Assembly: GCF_002161555.1 (NCBI RefSeq)
Contig: NZ_NFHZ01000004.1
Span: forward strand, 164,600 to 228,599
From: Barnesiella sp. An55
GTDB lineage: Bacteria > Bacteroidota > Bacteroidia > Bacteroidales > Barnesiellaceae
DNA: 64,000 nt
Direction: 5' to 3'
Shown: positions 1 through 8,435 of the stretch, one piece after another
Layout of the letters: each line of letters opens with the position of its first letter
How positions within the stretch are numbered: position 1 is the first letter of the stretch
Translations under genes and position numbers: made by a program
Notes under the pieces: generated by a model
The model's input: only the letters and a program-made list of their open reading frames with translations
Databases searched by the model: none
Told to the model about the DNA's origin: nothing

Positions 1-65
1 CCTCTGCGTTCGTCTTTCACGGTCTTTGCATCGTGCGAAAATAGGAGTCGGTTCGGCAGAGATAA

Positions 66-117
66 AATTGAAAACTGCGTTTTCCTTTGCCTCTGCCCTC
101 ACCTTTTAGTATCTTTG
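66..117 (+). promoter_or_regulatory. Promoter of HAD gene, copy A of an extended promoter repeat
   Basis: TTTG at 86-89, a 20-bp spacer and TATCTTTG at 110-117 match the Bacteroidetes -33/-7 promoter. The start codon at 122 is only 4 nt after the -7 box, so the transcript is probably leaderless. Upstream and spacer sequence resembles two further copies at 37893-37943 and 37978-38027. Confidence 0.75.
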
Positions 118-121
118 CACT

Positions 122-919
122 ATGGAAAAGAAAAGGGATATTAAAGCGCTGTTCTTCGATATCGACGGCACGCTTGTCAGCTTCAATACTCACCGTATTC
201 CCCGTTCTACCATCGAGTCGCTCGAGGCGGCCCGGCAAAAGGGAATAAAGATTTTTATTGCTACGGGCCGACCGCTGGTCTATATCAACAACCTCAACGA
301 TATTGCTCATCTCATCGATGGCTATGTGACCACCAACGGTGCCTGCATTGTTATCGACGGGCAGGTGATTGCCTGCCATGCCATACCCGATGCCGATGTG
401 CGCACGATGATGCGTTTCTGTGACGAACGTAATTTCCCCTGTATCCTGGTGGGCGAGACCGATGCTCTGCTCTATCGTGGCACGCACGAGGTCGAGGAGT
501 TTTTCCATCGTCTGCTCGATTTGCAGCAGGTGTCGAGTCCTGTATCGCTCGAGGTGTTGTTGCAACAGCGCATCACCCAGATGACTCCCATCATTACGGC
601 CGATGTCGAGGCCGAGATTATGCCGCATCTTCCTTCGTGTGTGTCGAGCCGTTGGTATCCGGCTTTTGCCGACGTGACGGCTCGCGGAGTCGATAAGGGC
701 GAGGGCATAAAGGCGGTGGCCAGCCACTTCGGCTTTCCCGTCGAGGCGACCATGGCTTTTGGCGACGGCGGTAACGATACCCGCATGTTGCAGGTGGCCG
801 GTATCGGGGTGGCCATGGGTAATGCCAACGACCCGGTCAAAGCGGCGGCCGACTATGTGACTACCTCGGTCGATGACGACGGGGTGAAGCACGCCCTCGA
901 ATATTGGGGCGTGCTGTAA
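122..919 (+). CDS. Cof-type HAD-IIB family phosphatase
   Basis: This 265-aa protein is a cytoplasmic HAD-superfamily hydrolase of the Cof/IIB type, which usually dephosphorylates sugar phosphates or similar small metabolites. Motif I is FFDIDGTL near residues 11-18, with the nucleophile Asp and the second Asp. Motif II is the Thr of ATGRP near residue 49. The C-terminal motif GDGGNDTRML near residues 217-226 carries the Mg-binding aspartates, and a Lys lies upstream in DKGEGIKAV. The C2 cap domain lies between motifs II and III. Length is normal for the family. The ATG at 122 follows the promoter directly. It is convergent with the sensor gene downstream. The substrate cannot be predicted. 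Confidence 0.93.
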   Translation: MEKKRDIKALFFDIDGTLVSFNTHRIPRSTIESLEAARQKGIKIFIATGRPLVYINNLNDIAHLIDGYVTTNGACIVIDGQVIACHAIPDADVRTMMRFCDERNFPCILVGETDALLYRGTHEVEEFFHRLLDLQQVSSPVSLEVLLQQRITQMTPIITADVEAEIMPHLPSCVSSRWYPAFADVTARGVDKGEGIKAVASHFGFPVEATMAFGDGGNDTRMLQVAGIGVAMGNANDPVKAAADYVTTSVDDDGVKHALEYWGVL

Positions 920-992
920 TAGCGTGCACGATATTGTCTGTCGCCCCTCTCATCTGTCGGGAGGGGGAAGGATAGGAGTAGGTGAGGACAAA

Positions 993-3758
993 TCAGTTCT
1001 CGCCTTTTTTACGTTTGAGAAACTCGGTAGGATTCTCTCCGAAGTACTCTTTGTAGCATTTGGTAAAGTAGGAGGGCGAGCTGAACCCCACCTCGTAGGT
1101 AATCTCGGCTACTGTCTTTTCGGTCGAGGCCAGCAGTGTGGCGGCCCGTTTGAGTCGGGCGATGCGCAGCAGTTCGTTGGGCGAATAGCCATAGAGAGCC
1201 TTGGTTTTGCGGTAGAGTTGTACACGGCTCAGTCCAATCTGTTCGCCCAGCTCCTCTACGCTGAAGTTGGGGTTCGACAGGTTCTCGTCGATAAGGTGGC
1301 GCAGTTTCTCGGCAAAGCCTTTGTCCACCTCGTTGACAGTCACCTTCGATGCCGAGAGCGGTGTAGCGATATTCTCGGTGAAGAAGTTTTGCAAACGGCG
1401 GCGGTTGTCGATGAGGTTGTGCAGGCGCACGGTGAGCAGTCGGGCACTGAAGGGTTTCGATATGTACGAGTCGGCCCCGCACTCATAGCCCTTGATTTTC
1501 TGCTCGTCCATGGCATAGGCGGTGAGCATCATTACGGGGATGTGCGAGGTTTGCAGTTCCGATTTCAACCGTCGGCAACACTCCATGCCGTCCATCACGG
1601 GCATCATCACGTCGCAGATGATGGCATCGGGCACATACTTCATGGCCAGTTGCAGACCCTCCTGTCCGTTGGCCGCTTCGATTATATGGTATTCGTCTTG
1701 CAAAACCGATCGCACATAGTCGCGTATGTCCTGGTTGTCGTCGATGATGAGTACACTCTGTTTATCGTTTTGGCTTGTTTCGTGGGGTGAAGCCTGCAAC
1801 GACTCCTGGTCGGCTGCCAGCACGGCGCCCTCCTTCAGGTTGGTGAGTACGGCACTGCGGGTGGTATCGGGATCGAGAGTTCCCGATTGACGGGCCGGCA
1901 TCTCGATCGTAAAGCAGGTACCTTGCCCCTCGGTGGTCTCGACGCTTATCTTGCCGTGATGCATCTCGACAAAGGCTTTGACCAGAGCCAACCCGATACC
2001 CGATCCGGCATGATGGACGTCTATCTGGTAGAAGCTGTCGAAGATATGCCGCACATGCTCGGCGGGCATACCCACACCGGTATCGGCCACCTGCAGGCGC
2101 AGGTAGGGTTCTCCGGCTTGGTCGTATCGGGTGAGGATGACCCGGATGGTCCCGTTTTCGGGGGTAAACTTGAAGGCGTTGGAGAGCAGGTTATAGACAA
2201 TGCGTTCCAGTTTTTCGGCATCGGCCGTAACGGTAAAATCGGTTTTTTCGTCGGCCTGAATCTCAAAGCGGATATGCTTGCGGTAGGAGAGGGTGCGGAA
2301 GGCGTCGGTCCACTCGGCCAGCGAGGTCCGCAAGTCAAACTGGCTCAAACGCAGTTGCAGCTTGCCGTCTTCGAATTTGCGGAAGTCGAGCACCTGGTTG
2401 ATGAGTCGCAGCAACACGGTCACATTCTTGTGGATGATGTTGAGCAAGAACCGTTCGTGCTTGTCGAGGTTGCGACTTTGGGCGAGCTGATCTACCGGGT
2501 CGGCAATGAGTGTGAGCGGCGTGCGAAAGTCGTGCGATACGTTGGTAAAGAAGGCCAGCTTGGCGTGGGTGGCATCTTCGAGTTGGCGCGACAGGGTGAT
2601 GAGCTGGTCGCGCTGCTCCTCGAGCTGCTGTTTTTGGCTCGACAACTCGGCATTGAGCCGGTTCTTGGTCCAGAAGGCCCGTACCAGGATTACGAGCAGG
2701 ATGCCTACCAGTACCAGAATCACGATGCAGGCATAGAGAAACATCCGTTGTGCCGAGTAGCGCATCAGAAATGAGTCGAGCTGGCTGTTGAGCCGCTCTA
2801 TCTTTTCGTCGAGGGTACTTATGTGCGAGGTCTGCATCTGCATGATACGGGCGTTCTGATGGTTGACCAGGGCGGTCGATAACAGCGTTTCGCGCGGGTA
2901 GTCGCGCCCCTCGAGAATATCCATGGCCACTTGCATGACTCGGTCGCCTCCCGTGGGGTAGATAAAGGTAGCATCGAGTATGCTGTCGGTCACCATTTCC
3001 ACACCCTGTCCCTGTCCCGAGAGAGCGTCAACCCCAACGAAAAGCATGTTGTGGGCTCGTCCCTCCTGCACGGCGGCTTCGTGAGCCCCCGAGGCCATGC
3101 GGTCGTTGTGTGCAAAGACCAGATCGATGCGGGGGTGTCGGGCAAGGATGGAGTCGAACGCCTTTTCGGCCGACTGCTGGAACCAGCCCGCATCGGCTGT
3201 TGCCACGATGTGTATGCCGGGATCATCGGCCAGGGCATCCATGAGCCCCCGATGACGGTCGCGTGCCGGGGTTGAGCCTCGTAGCCCGGTGAGCTCCACG
3301 ATATTGCCTTTTCCGTGCAATCGACTGGTTATGTAGGTACCTATCTGGTAACCCATGTCATAGTTGTCGGCACCGATGTAGGCGGTGTAGTGGTCCGAGT
3401 CGATTCGTCGATCGACCAGCACCACGGGTATTCCCTGGTTGTAGGCTTTCTCTACGATGGGGGTTATGGCCTCGGCCTCGTTGGGCGCCACCACAATGAG
3501 GTCGGCCCCCTCGTCGATGAAGTATTCGATGTCGGCAATCTGCCGTTGATTGTCGTCGTGGGCCGATCGAAACTCTACATTTACACCGGGATAGAAGAGC
3601 GCCTCGCGAGCAATCTCCTTGTTCATTTGTGTGCGCCACGCGTCGTCGCTGCATTGCGAGACCCCTATGAGAAAATGTTTTTTCTCTTGGTTGCAGGCTG
3701 TGAGCAACAGAAAAGTGGAGCAGATGATGAGGAGAATAAGGTTAGGTAGGCGTCTCAT
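993..3758 (-). CDS. Hybrid two-component system protein (sugar-binding sensor kinase/response regulator)
   Basis: This 921-aa protein joins all parts of a two-component system. It has an N-terminal signal/anchor ending in LLLTAC; a periplasmic type-1 sugar-binding domain, residues 30-300, resembling ribose/LacI-type binding proteins; a transmembrane helix at 339-361; a HisKA domain with His409 in NVSHDFRTPL; an HATPase domain with the N box near 523-530 and DTGVGMP near 559; a receiver domain with Asp716 in ICDVMMP; and a C-terminal AraC-type helix-turn-helix, about 815-918. The layout is that of the Bacteroides fructose-sensing hybrid regulator (BT1754 type), which uses a periplasmic-binding-protein sensor rather than a Reg_prop propeller. 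The adjacent fructokinase, transporter and GH32 genes support control of that locus. The ligand is inferred. Confidence 0.93.
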   Translation of the reverse strand: MRRLPNLILLIICSTFLLLTACNQEKKHFLIGVSQCSDDAWRTQMNKEIAREALFYPGVNVEFRSAHDDNQRQIADIEYFIDEGADLIVVAPNEAEAITPIVEKAYNQGIPVVLVDRRIDSDHYTAYIGADNYDMGYQIGTYITSRLHGKGNIVELTGLRGSTPARDRHRGLMDALADDPGIHIVATADAGWFQQSAEKAFDSILARHPRIDLVFAHNDRMASGAHEAAVQEGRAHNMLFVGVDALSGQGQGVEMVTDSILDATFIYPTGGDRVMQVAMDILEGRDYPRETLLSTALVNHQNARIMQMQTSHISTLDEKIERLNSQLDSFLMRYSAQRMFLYACIVILVLVGILLVILVRAFWTKNRLNAELSSQKQQLEEQRDQLITLSRQLEDATHAKLAFFTNVSHDFRTPLTLIADPVDQLAQSRNLDKHERFLLNIIHKNVTVLLRLINQVLDFRKFEDGKLQLRLSQFDLRTSLAEWTDAFRTLSYRKHIRFEIQADEKTDFTVTADAEKLERIVYNLLSNAFKFTPENGTIRVILTRYDQAGEPYLRLQVADTGVGMPAEHVRHIFDSFYQIDVHHAGSGIGLALVKAFVEMHHGKISVETTEGQGTCFTIEMPARQSGTLDPDTTRSAVLTNLKEGAVLAADQESLQASPHETSQNDKQSVLIIDDNQDIRDYVRSVLQDEYHIIEAANGQEGLQLAMKYVPDAIICDVMMPVMDGMECCRRLKSELQTSHIPVMMLTAYAMDEQKIKGYECGADSYISKPFSARLLTVRLHNLIDNRRRLQNFFTENIATPLSASKVTVNEVDKGFAEKLRHLIDENLSNPNFSVEELGEQIGLSRVQLYRKTKALYGYSPNELLRIARLKRAATLLASTEKTVAEITYEVGFSSPSYFTKCYKEYFGENPTEFLKRKKGEN

Positions 3759-3787
3759 AGCTTCTCGTTTTGCTGGATTAAGATAGG

Positions 3788-3795
3788 CAAAGATA
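3788..3795 (-). promoter_or_regulatory. -7 element for the hybrid sensor gene
   Basis: The minus strand reads TATCTTTG here, 30 nt before the start codon at 3758. No convincing -33 TTTG lies at the usual spacing. Confidence 0.4.
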
Positions 3796-3966
3796 AAAAA
3801 ATTAATGGGAAGAGGACGCTTGGGAGAGGAAAGTTTTCGGGCGAAGTCTCATCTTTGCGCTTTCGGAGAGATGAAAGTGGGTCGATTGAAGAGAAAATAC
3901 CCCCGCCGGCCGGTTCGGCTACCGGTCTCTTGCAGGGAGTAACCCCGGAGCTCCCAGGTTAAACGA

Positions 3967-4009
3967 CAAGGGCGACCCTGGCCGGATAAACCGGTCGTGA
4001 TCGCCCTTG
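3967..4009 (-). terminator. Hairpin after the fructokinase operon
   Basis: Arms CAAGGGCGA (3967-3975) and TCGCCCTTG (4001-4009) form a perfect 9-bp stem just past the stop of the fructokinase gene. The T-run on the minus strand is weak. Confidence 0.55.
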
Positions 4010-4034
4010 AAAAATGAGGGGAGGAATAGAACTG

Positions 4035-4931
4035 TCAAGCCAATCGACTGGTCAGACTCTCGGGCAGCACGGGCATGGCCCCTTGTTGCGTGCATACGAA
4101 AGCCGAGGTATCGACAGCCAACTGGTGAGCTTCACGCACCGAGCGGCCGCAGATGATGGCGGCGGTAAAGGCGGCGGTAAAGGAGTCGCCGGCCCCTACG
4201 GTATCGGCCACCTGTACCTTGGGCGTCTCTACAAACGACACATGACCCGGGGTAAAGACATAGCTGCCGTTTACACCACAAGTGAGGATGAGCATCTTCA
4301 GGTTATACTTGGCCAGCAAAATCCAGCATTTGTCCTGCAGGTCGATGCCGGGGTAACCAAACAGCCGGCTCACTGTAACCAGCTCCTCGTCGTTTATCTT
4401 CAACACGTTGCAACGACTGAACGATTCGCACAGAATCTCTTTGGTGTAGAAACTCTGGCGCAGGTTGATGTCGAATATCTTGAGCGTGTCGGGGGTATCG
4501 GGCATGGTGTCGAGAAATCGGGCGATGGTTTCGCGCGAAACAATGCTGCGCTGGGCCAGTGACCCGAAGCATACGGCCTGAGTCTGGTGTGCCAGCTGGT
4601 CGAGTTCCTGGGTATAGGGGATATTGTCCCAGGCCACCCCCTCTTTGATATCGTAGCAAGGAACTCCCTCGTTGTCGAGCGTAACCTGTACCGTACCGGT
4701 GGGATAGGGTACCGTTTCGATAATACCGTGCAGCTGTTTCTGCTTGAAGTTGTCGAGAATCTCCGAGCCCAGTTTGTCTTGGCCCACAGCGCTGACCACA
4801 CGGCTGTTCAGTCCGAATTGTGACACATGGTATGCAAAGTTGGCCGGGGCACCTCCCAGTTTCTTTCCTTCGGGCAGCACGTCCCACAGGGCCTCGCCCA
4901 TTCCTACGATGATATTGTTGGTCTTATTCAT
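4035..4931 (-). CDS. PfkB-family fructokinase
   Basis: This 298-aa cytoplasmic sugar kinase most likely phosphorylates fructose to fructose 6-phosphate. The N-terminal GEALWDVLPEGKKLGGAPAN region is the PfkB substrate-binding signature of fructokinases. The C-terminal DTVGAGDSFTAAF near residues 247-259 contains the anion hole and the catalytic Asp. Length is typical. It is the last gene of the operon running GH32, GH36, MFS transporter, fructokinase, and starts 21 nt after the transporter stop. A ribokinase-like specificity is possible, but the context favours fructose released by the GH32 enzyme. Confidence 0.92.
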   Translation of the reverse strand: MNKTNNIIVGMGEALWDVLPEGKKLGGAPANFAYHVSQFGLNSRVVSAVGQDKLGSEILDNFKQKQLHGIIETVPYPTGTVQVTLDNEGVPCYDIKEGVAWDNIPYTQELDQLAHQTQAVCFGSLAQRSIVSRETIARFLDTMPDTPDTLKIFDINLRQSFYTKEILCESFSRCNVLKINDEELVTVSRLFGYPGIDLQDKCWILLAKYNLKMLILTCGVNGSYVFTPGHVSFVETPKVQVADTVGAGDSFTAAFTAAIICGRSVREAHQLAVDTSAFVCTQQGAMPVLPESLTSRLA

Positions 4932-4952
4932 AGTCTTAAGTTTGTCGATGGA

Positions 4953-6116
4953 TTATTTTTTCAGTTTCAGTGTATAGAAAATCAGATAAATGACACCTAC
5001 CGTCATCACGGCTACGGCGCCCGTTTGCCCTATGGCATCGCTGGCAATGCCCATGAAAAATGGGAATATGGTGCCGCCGAAGAGACCCATGATCATGAGT
5101 CCCGAGGCTTCGTTCTTCTTGTCGGGCACGGTCATGAGAGCCTGGGCGAAGATGATGGAGAATACATTGGAGTTACCAAACCCGATGAGGGCGATGCAGA
5201 TGTAAATGATGGGGAGTAAATCGGTCGCCATCAGTCCAATCATGGCAACCAGCATGCAGGCTACGCTCACGGCCAGGAACTTGCGCCCTGGGAGGTAGCG
5301 TAGGATGAAGGAGCCCAGCAGACATCCGGCAGTACGGAAGATGAAGTAGAGACTGGTGGCGAAGCCAGCTTCTTCGAGGCTGAAGCCCACCCGCTCGATC
5401 AGCAGTTTGGGGGCCGTAGTGTTGGTACCTACATCGATGCCCACGTGGCACAAGATACCCACGAAGCAGAGCAGGATAAAGGGCTTGTTCAGCAGACGCA
5501 GGCACTCCCGAAATCCCGACGCCTTGTCGGGTTTCTCCTCTTCGATGGGGGTCGATGAAAGCCACAGGATGGCAATGATGGCAATTACCATATAGATGGG
5601 GAAGAGCACGCGCCATCCCAGCCCGAAGGTAGGCATGGCTTGCGAGGCGCCCCACATGGCGATGTAGGGAGCCAGGAACGAGGCGATGGCCTTGACAAAC
5701 TGCCCGAAGGTAAGCGAGCTGGCCAACCGGTCGCCCGAGATGATGTTGCTCAGCAGCGGGTTGAGCGAGGTTTGCATCAGGGCATTGCCGATACCCAGCA
5801 GCGAGAAGGAGCAGAGCATGAGGAGGTAGCCGTCGCCAAAGAGCGGCAACAGCAGCGACACGGCCGTGACGATGAGACTCAGTATCACGGTGCGCTTGCG
5901 ACCTATCCGGTTCATCAGTATTCCCGTGGGTACCGAGAAGATGAGGAACCAGAAGAAGACCAGCGACGGGAAGATATTGGCCTGGGTGTCGGTCAGTTTC
6001 AGGTCGGCCTTTACATAGTTCGAGGCGATGCCCACCAGATCGACGAAGCCCATTGCAAAGAAGCAGAGCATGACGGGAATGAGTCGCCCGTATTTCAGTT
6101 GTTGTTTAGCAGTCAT
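4953..6116 (-). CDS. MFS sugar transporter, probably fructose uptake
   Basis: This major facilitator has about 12 hydrophobic segments over 387 aa. The start at 6116 (MTAKQQLKYGRLIPVMLCFF) is preferred over an upstream in-frame ATG at 6221, because the extra 35 residues are polar and that codon overlaps the stop of the preceding gene. The first helix carries GFVDLVGIASNYVK, as in the FucP/fructose-type permeases of Bacteroidetes, and the loop after helix 2 has NRIGRKR, the MFS loop motif. The position between GH36 and fructokinase suggests inner-membrane import of the monosaccharide made by the periplasmic hydrolases. Substrate is inferred from context. Confidence 0.88.
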   Translation of the reverse strand: MTAKQQLKYGRLIPVMLCFFAMGFVDLVGIASNYVKADLKLTDTQANIFPSLVFFWFLIFSVPTGILMNRIGRKRTVILSLIVTAVSLLLPLFGDGYLLMLCSFSLLGIGNALMQTSLNPLLSNIISGDRLASSLTFGQFVKAIASFLAPYIAMWGASQAMPTFGLGWRVLFPIYMVIAIIAILWLSSTPIEEEKPDKASGFRECLRLLNKPFILLCFVGILCHVGIDVGTNTTAPKLLIERVGFSLEEAGFATSLYFIFRTAGCLLGSFILRYLPGRKFLAVSVACMLVAMIGLMATDLLPIIYICIALIGFGNSNVFSIIFAQALMTVPDKKNEASGLMIMGLFGGTIFPFFMGIASDAIGQTGAVAVMTVGVIYLIFYTLKLKK

Positions 6117-6220
6117 AATATATCGTATAGTAGTTCTTGTCGTTTTGGAGGAGGGGGAGAGATCCGCGCACCTGAGTACTTGAGTGCCACTCGTCTCTCG
6201 GTCCCCCTTCTTAATATACA

Positions 6221-8416
6221 CTAATCTATCGCGGTGAGTTCTATCACATGACTTTGCATGGGCAAGAATCCCATCACCTCAAGCCCCACCTTCATCAGGT
6301 AGTCGCCCGAGAGTACCTTGCCGTTGGCTGCCAACGCAGAGTCGGTTCCCGGCATGAGGTTTATCTCTTCGATCTTGTAGCGCTTGTGCGGGTCGAGTCC
6401 CTGCAACTTGACAGGCAGCAGTTTCTCTTGATAGCGCGGGTAGAGGTCATAGGCAAAGAGCACCGCCTTGCGGCTGTCGTCGCTCACATAATTCACGGCC
6501 ATGTGGTTGCTCTCGTAGGGCGAAACCAGGCGGTACTGACTGCCGTCGAGGATAGTCGGTTGCAGCCGTTCCCAGTTGGCTACCGCCTCTTGGCAGTAGA
6601 GCAACTCGTCGGCACTCAACTCTTTCAAACCCAGGTCGAAACCCAACTTGCACATCGAAGCTACATCGGTGCGGAATTTGACCGATGCCGTTCGGTTCCA
6701 GCTTGTTACATGGGCACACATGGCCTTGGCCGGGAAGAATTGTGAGAATCCCCATTGAATATAGAGCCGTTCTACGGGGTCGGTATTGTCGCTGCACCAG
6801 AACTCGGTGAAATACTTCAGCGCCTCGTAGTCGCAGCGGGCACCGCCGCCCGAACAGAGCATCATGGCTACCTTGGGGTAGTTGTCGCGAACCCGTTTCA
6901 TCACCCTATAGATACCCCGCACATGGTCGATGTAGAGTTGTCCCTGGTCGGCCTTGAGGTAGGGCGAGTAGATATTGGTGATGGGGCTGTTGCAATCCCA
7001 TTTGAAATAGGCGATATCGGGGTTCTCTTTGAGCAGTTTGTCGATTACGCCATAGACATACTCCTGCACGGCAGGGTTGCTCATGTCGAGTACCAGCTGG
7101 TTGCGGTAGTAGTAGGTCTCGCGGTTGGGGTAGTGGATGGCCCACTCGGGGTGACGCTCGAAGAGCTCGCTCTTGGGGTTCACCATTTCGGGTTCGATCC
7201 ACAGGCCAAACTTTACGCCGGCTTCGCGGGCGGCCTTGGTCAAGGCCTGGATACCGCCCGGCAACTTGTCGCGCGTGGGCTCCCAGTCTCCCAGCCCGGC
7301 GCGGTCGTCCTTGCGGGGATATTTGTTGCCAAACCAGCCGTCGTCGAGCAGAAACATATCAACTCCCAGGTCTTTCGCCTCGCGCATCAGTTCGGCCAGC
7401 GTCTCCTGATCGAAGTCAAAGGCTGTGTTCTCCCAGTTGTTAAGCAGCGTGAGGCGCGGGCTCATGCCGTCTTTCAACTGGTACTTGCGGGCCCACTCCT
7501 GCAGGTCGCGGCTGCCCTGTCCCATACCCTCGGTGCTGAGGGTGAAGATAAACTCGGGCGTGGTGAAGGTCTCGTTGCGCTTGAGCTTGTAGGCCGAAGC
7601 GTAGGGGTTGATGCCGGGGATGATGCGCAGGTTGCCCACGTTGTCCACCTCGAAGGTGAAACGGAAGTTGCCTGTCCAGGCCAGTGTGCCCATGAGCACC
7701 TCGCCCTGTCGCTCCTGAGCCGGTTGGTCGAGCCCCACGATAAAGAAGGGATGGGTGTGCATGGCTGCCCGGCTGCCCAACTTGGTGTCGAGTACCTTTT
7801 TGCCGAATTGCAGTGGTTGGGTACTCATCTGCGCCTCTTTGGCCCAATCGCTGCTAAACTCGGTCAAGTAGTAGGCCGGGCGGCAGAAGTAGAGCATTGT
7901 CGAGGCGTAGGTCGAGAGCACGATGGGGTTCTTCTCCTGGTGGCGTATGTCGCTCCAGGTCTTGATTACATTCTCCTTGGGGTAGGCCACATAGTGCAGG
8001 GTCACCTCTACGGGATACTGGTCGTCGCGCAGCACGATATCGGTCTGCACGCCCCCTTCGACCGGGTGGGTCGAGGAGGATACGTAGTAGAGCCACGTCG
8101 AGGGGTTGCCGTCGTTGTGGGTGATGGCCAGGGCCGGTTCGAAGAAATCTTCGTTGCCCGAACCACTGTAAACCTCCCAGCCCCGCCGGCTTACACTGCC
8201 GTCCGAAGCAGCGTGCACGCTCCATCCCAATTCCTTGAGGTCGGCCTCGTTGAGCAGCTTTTCGCCGAAATAGCTCTGGTAGAGGCGGCCGTTCTCGGCA
8301 ACTTGCAGCACGAGGTCGGTGCGGTCGGTCGAGATGCGAATCTGTTTCATCTCACTGGCATTCAGTGTCGTTATGGCAAGCAGGGAAACTGCTGTCAAAA
8401 CAAGGTTGTGTTTCAT
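6221..8416 (-). CDS. GH36-type alpha-galactosidase, exported
   Basis: This protein of about 731 aa starts with a signal peptide (hydrophobic core, then LNAS-EMK). The GH36 pattern is complete. An N-terminal beta-sandwich is followed by a TIM barrel with LLDDGWFGNKY (about 350), LGDWEPTRDKLPGG, the nucleophile Asp in YFKWDCN, and the acid/base Asp in FWCSDNTDP. The ATG at 8416 is chosen because it gives the cleaner signal peptide; an ATG 9 nt upstream is possible. It removes terminal alpha-galactose from oligosaccharides such as raffinose, stachyose or melibiose. It lies 19 nt after the GH32 gene, so both enzymes could together degrade raffinose-family sugars. Confidence 0.9.
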   Translation of the reverse strand: MKHNLVLTAVSLLAITTLNASEMKQIRISTDRTDLVLQVAENGRLYQSYFGEKLLNEADLKELGWSVHAASDGSVSRRGWEVYSGSGNEDFFEPALAITHNDGNPSTWLYYVSSSTHPVEGGVQTDIVLRDDQYPVEVTLHYVAYPKENVIKTWSDIRHQEKNPIVLSTYASTMLYFCRPAYYLTEFSSDWAKEAQMSTQPLQFGKKVLDTKLGSRAAMHTHPFFIVGLDQPAQERQGEVLMGTLAWTGNFRFTFEVDNVGNLRIIPGINPYASAYKLKRNETFTTPEFIFTLSTEGMGQGSRDLQEWARKYQLKDGMSPRLTLLNNWENTAFDFDQETLAELMREAKDLGVDMFLLDDGWFGNKYPRKDDRAGLGDWEPTRDKLPGGIQALTKAAREAGVKFGLWIEPEMVNPKSELFERHPEWAIHYPNRETYYYRNQLVLDMSNPAVQEYVYGVIDKLLKENPDIAYFKWDCNSPITNIYSPYLKADQGQLYIDHVRGIYRVMKRVRDNYPKVAMMLCSGGGARCDYEALKYFTEFWCSDNTDPVERLYIQWGFSQFFPAKAMCAHVTSWNRTASVKFRTDVASMCKLGFDLGLKELSADELLYCQEAVANWERLQPTILDGSQYRLVSPYESNHMAVNYVSDDSRKAVLFAYDLYPRYQEKLLPVKLQGLDPHKRYKIEEINLMPGTDSALAANGKVLSGDYLMKVGLEVMGFLPMQSHVIELTAID

Positions 8417-8435
8417 GGAATACAAGTGATAGGAA

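Noticed and set aside
944..966. CCCCTC/GAGGGG stem between the HAD and sensor genes
   Set aside because: Only 6 bp with an 11-nt loop and no T-run; too weak to call a terminator.
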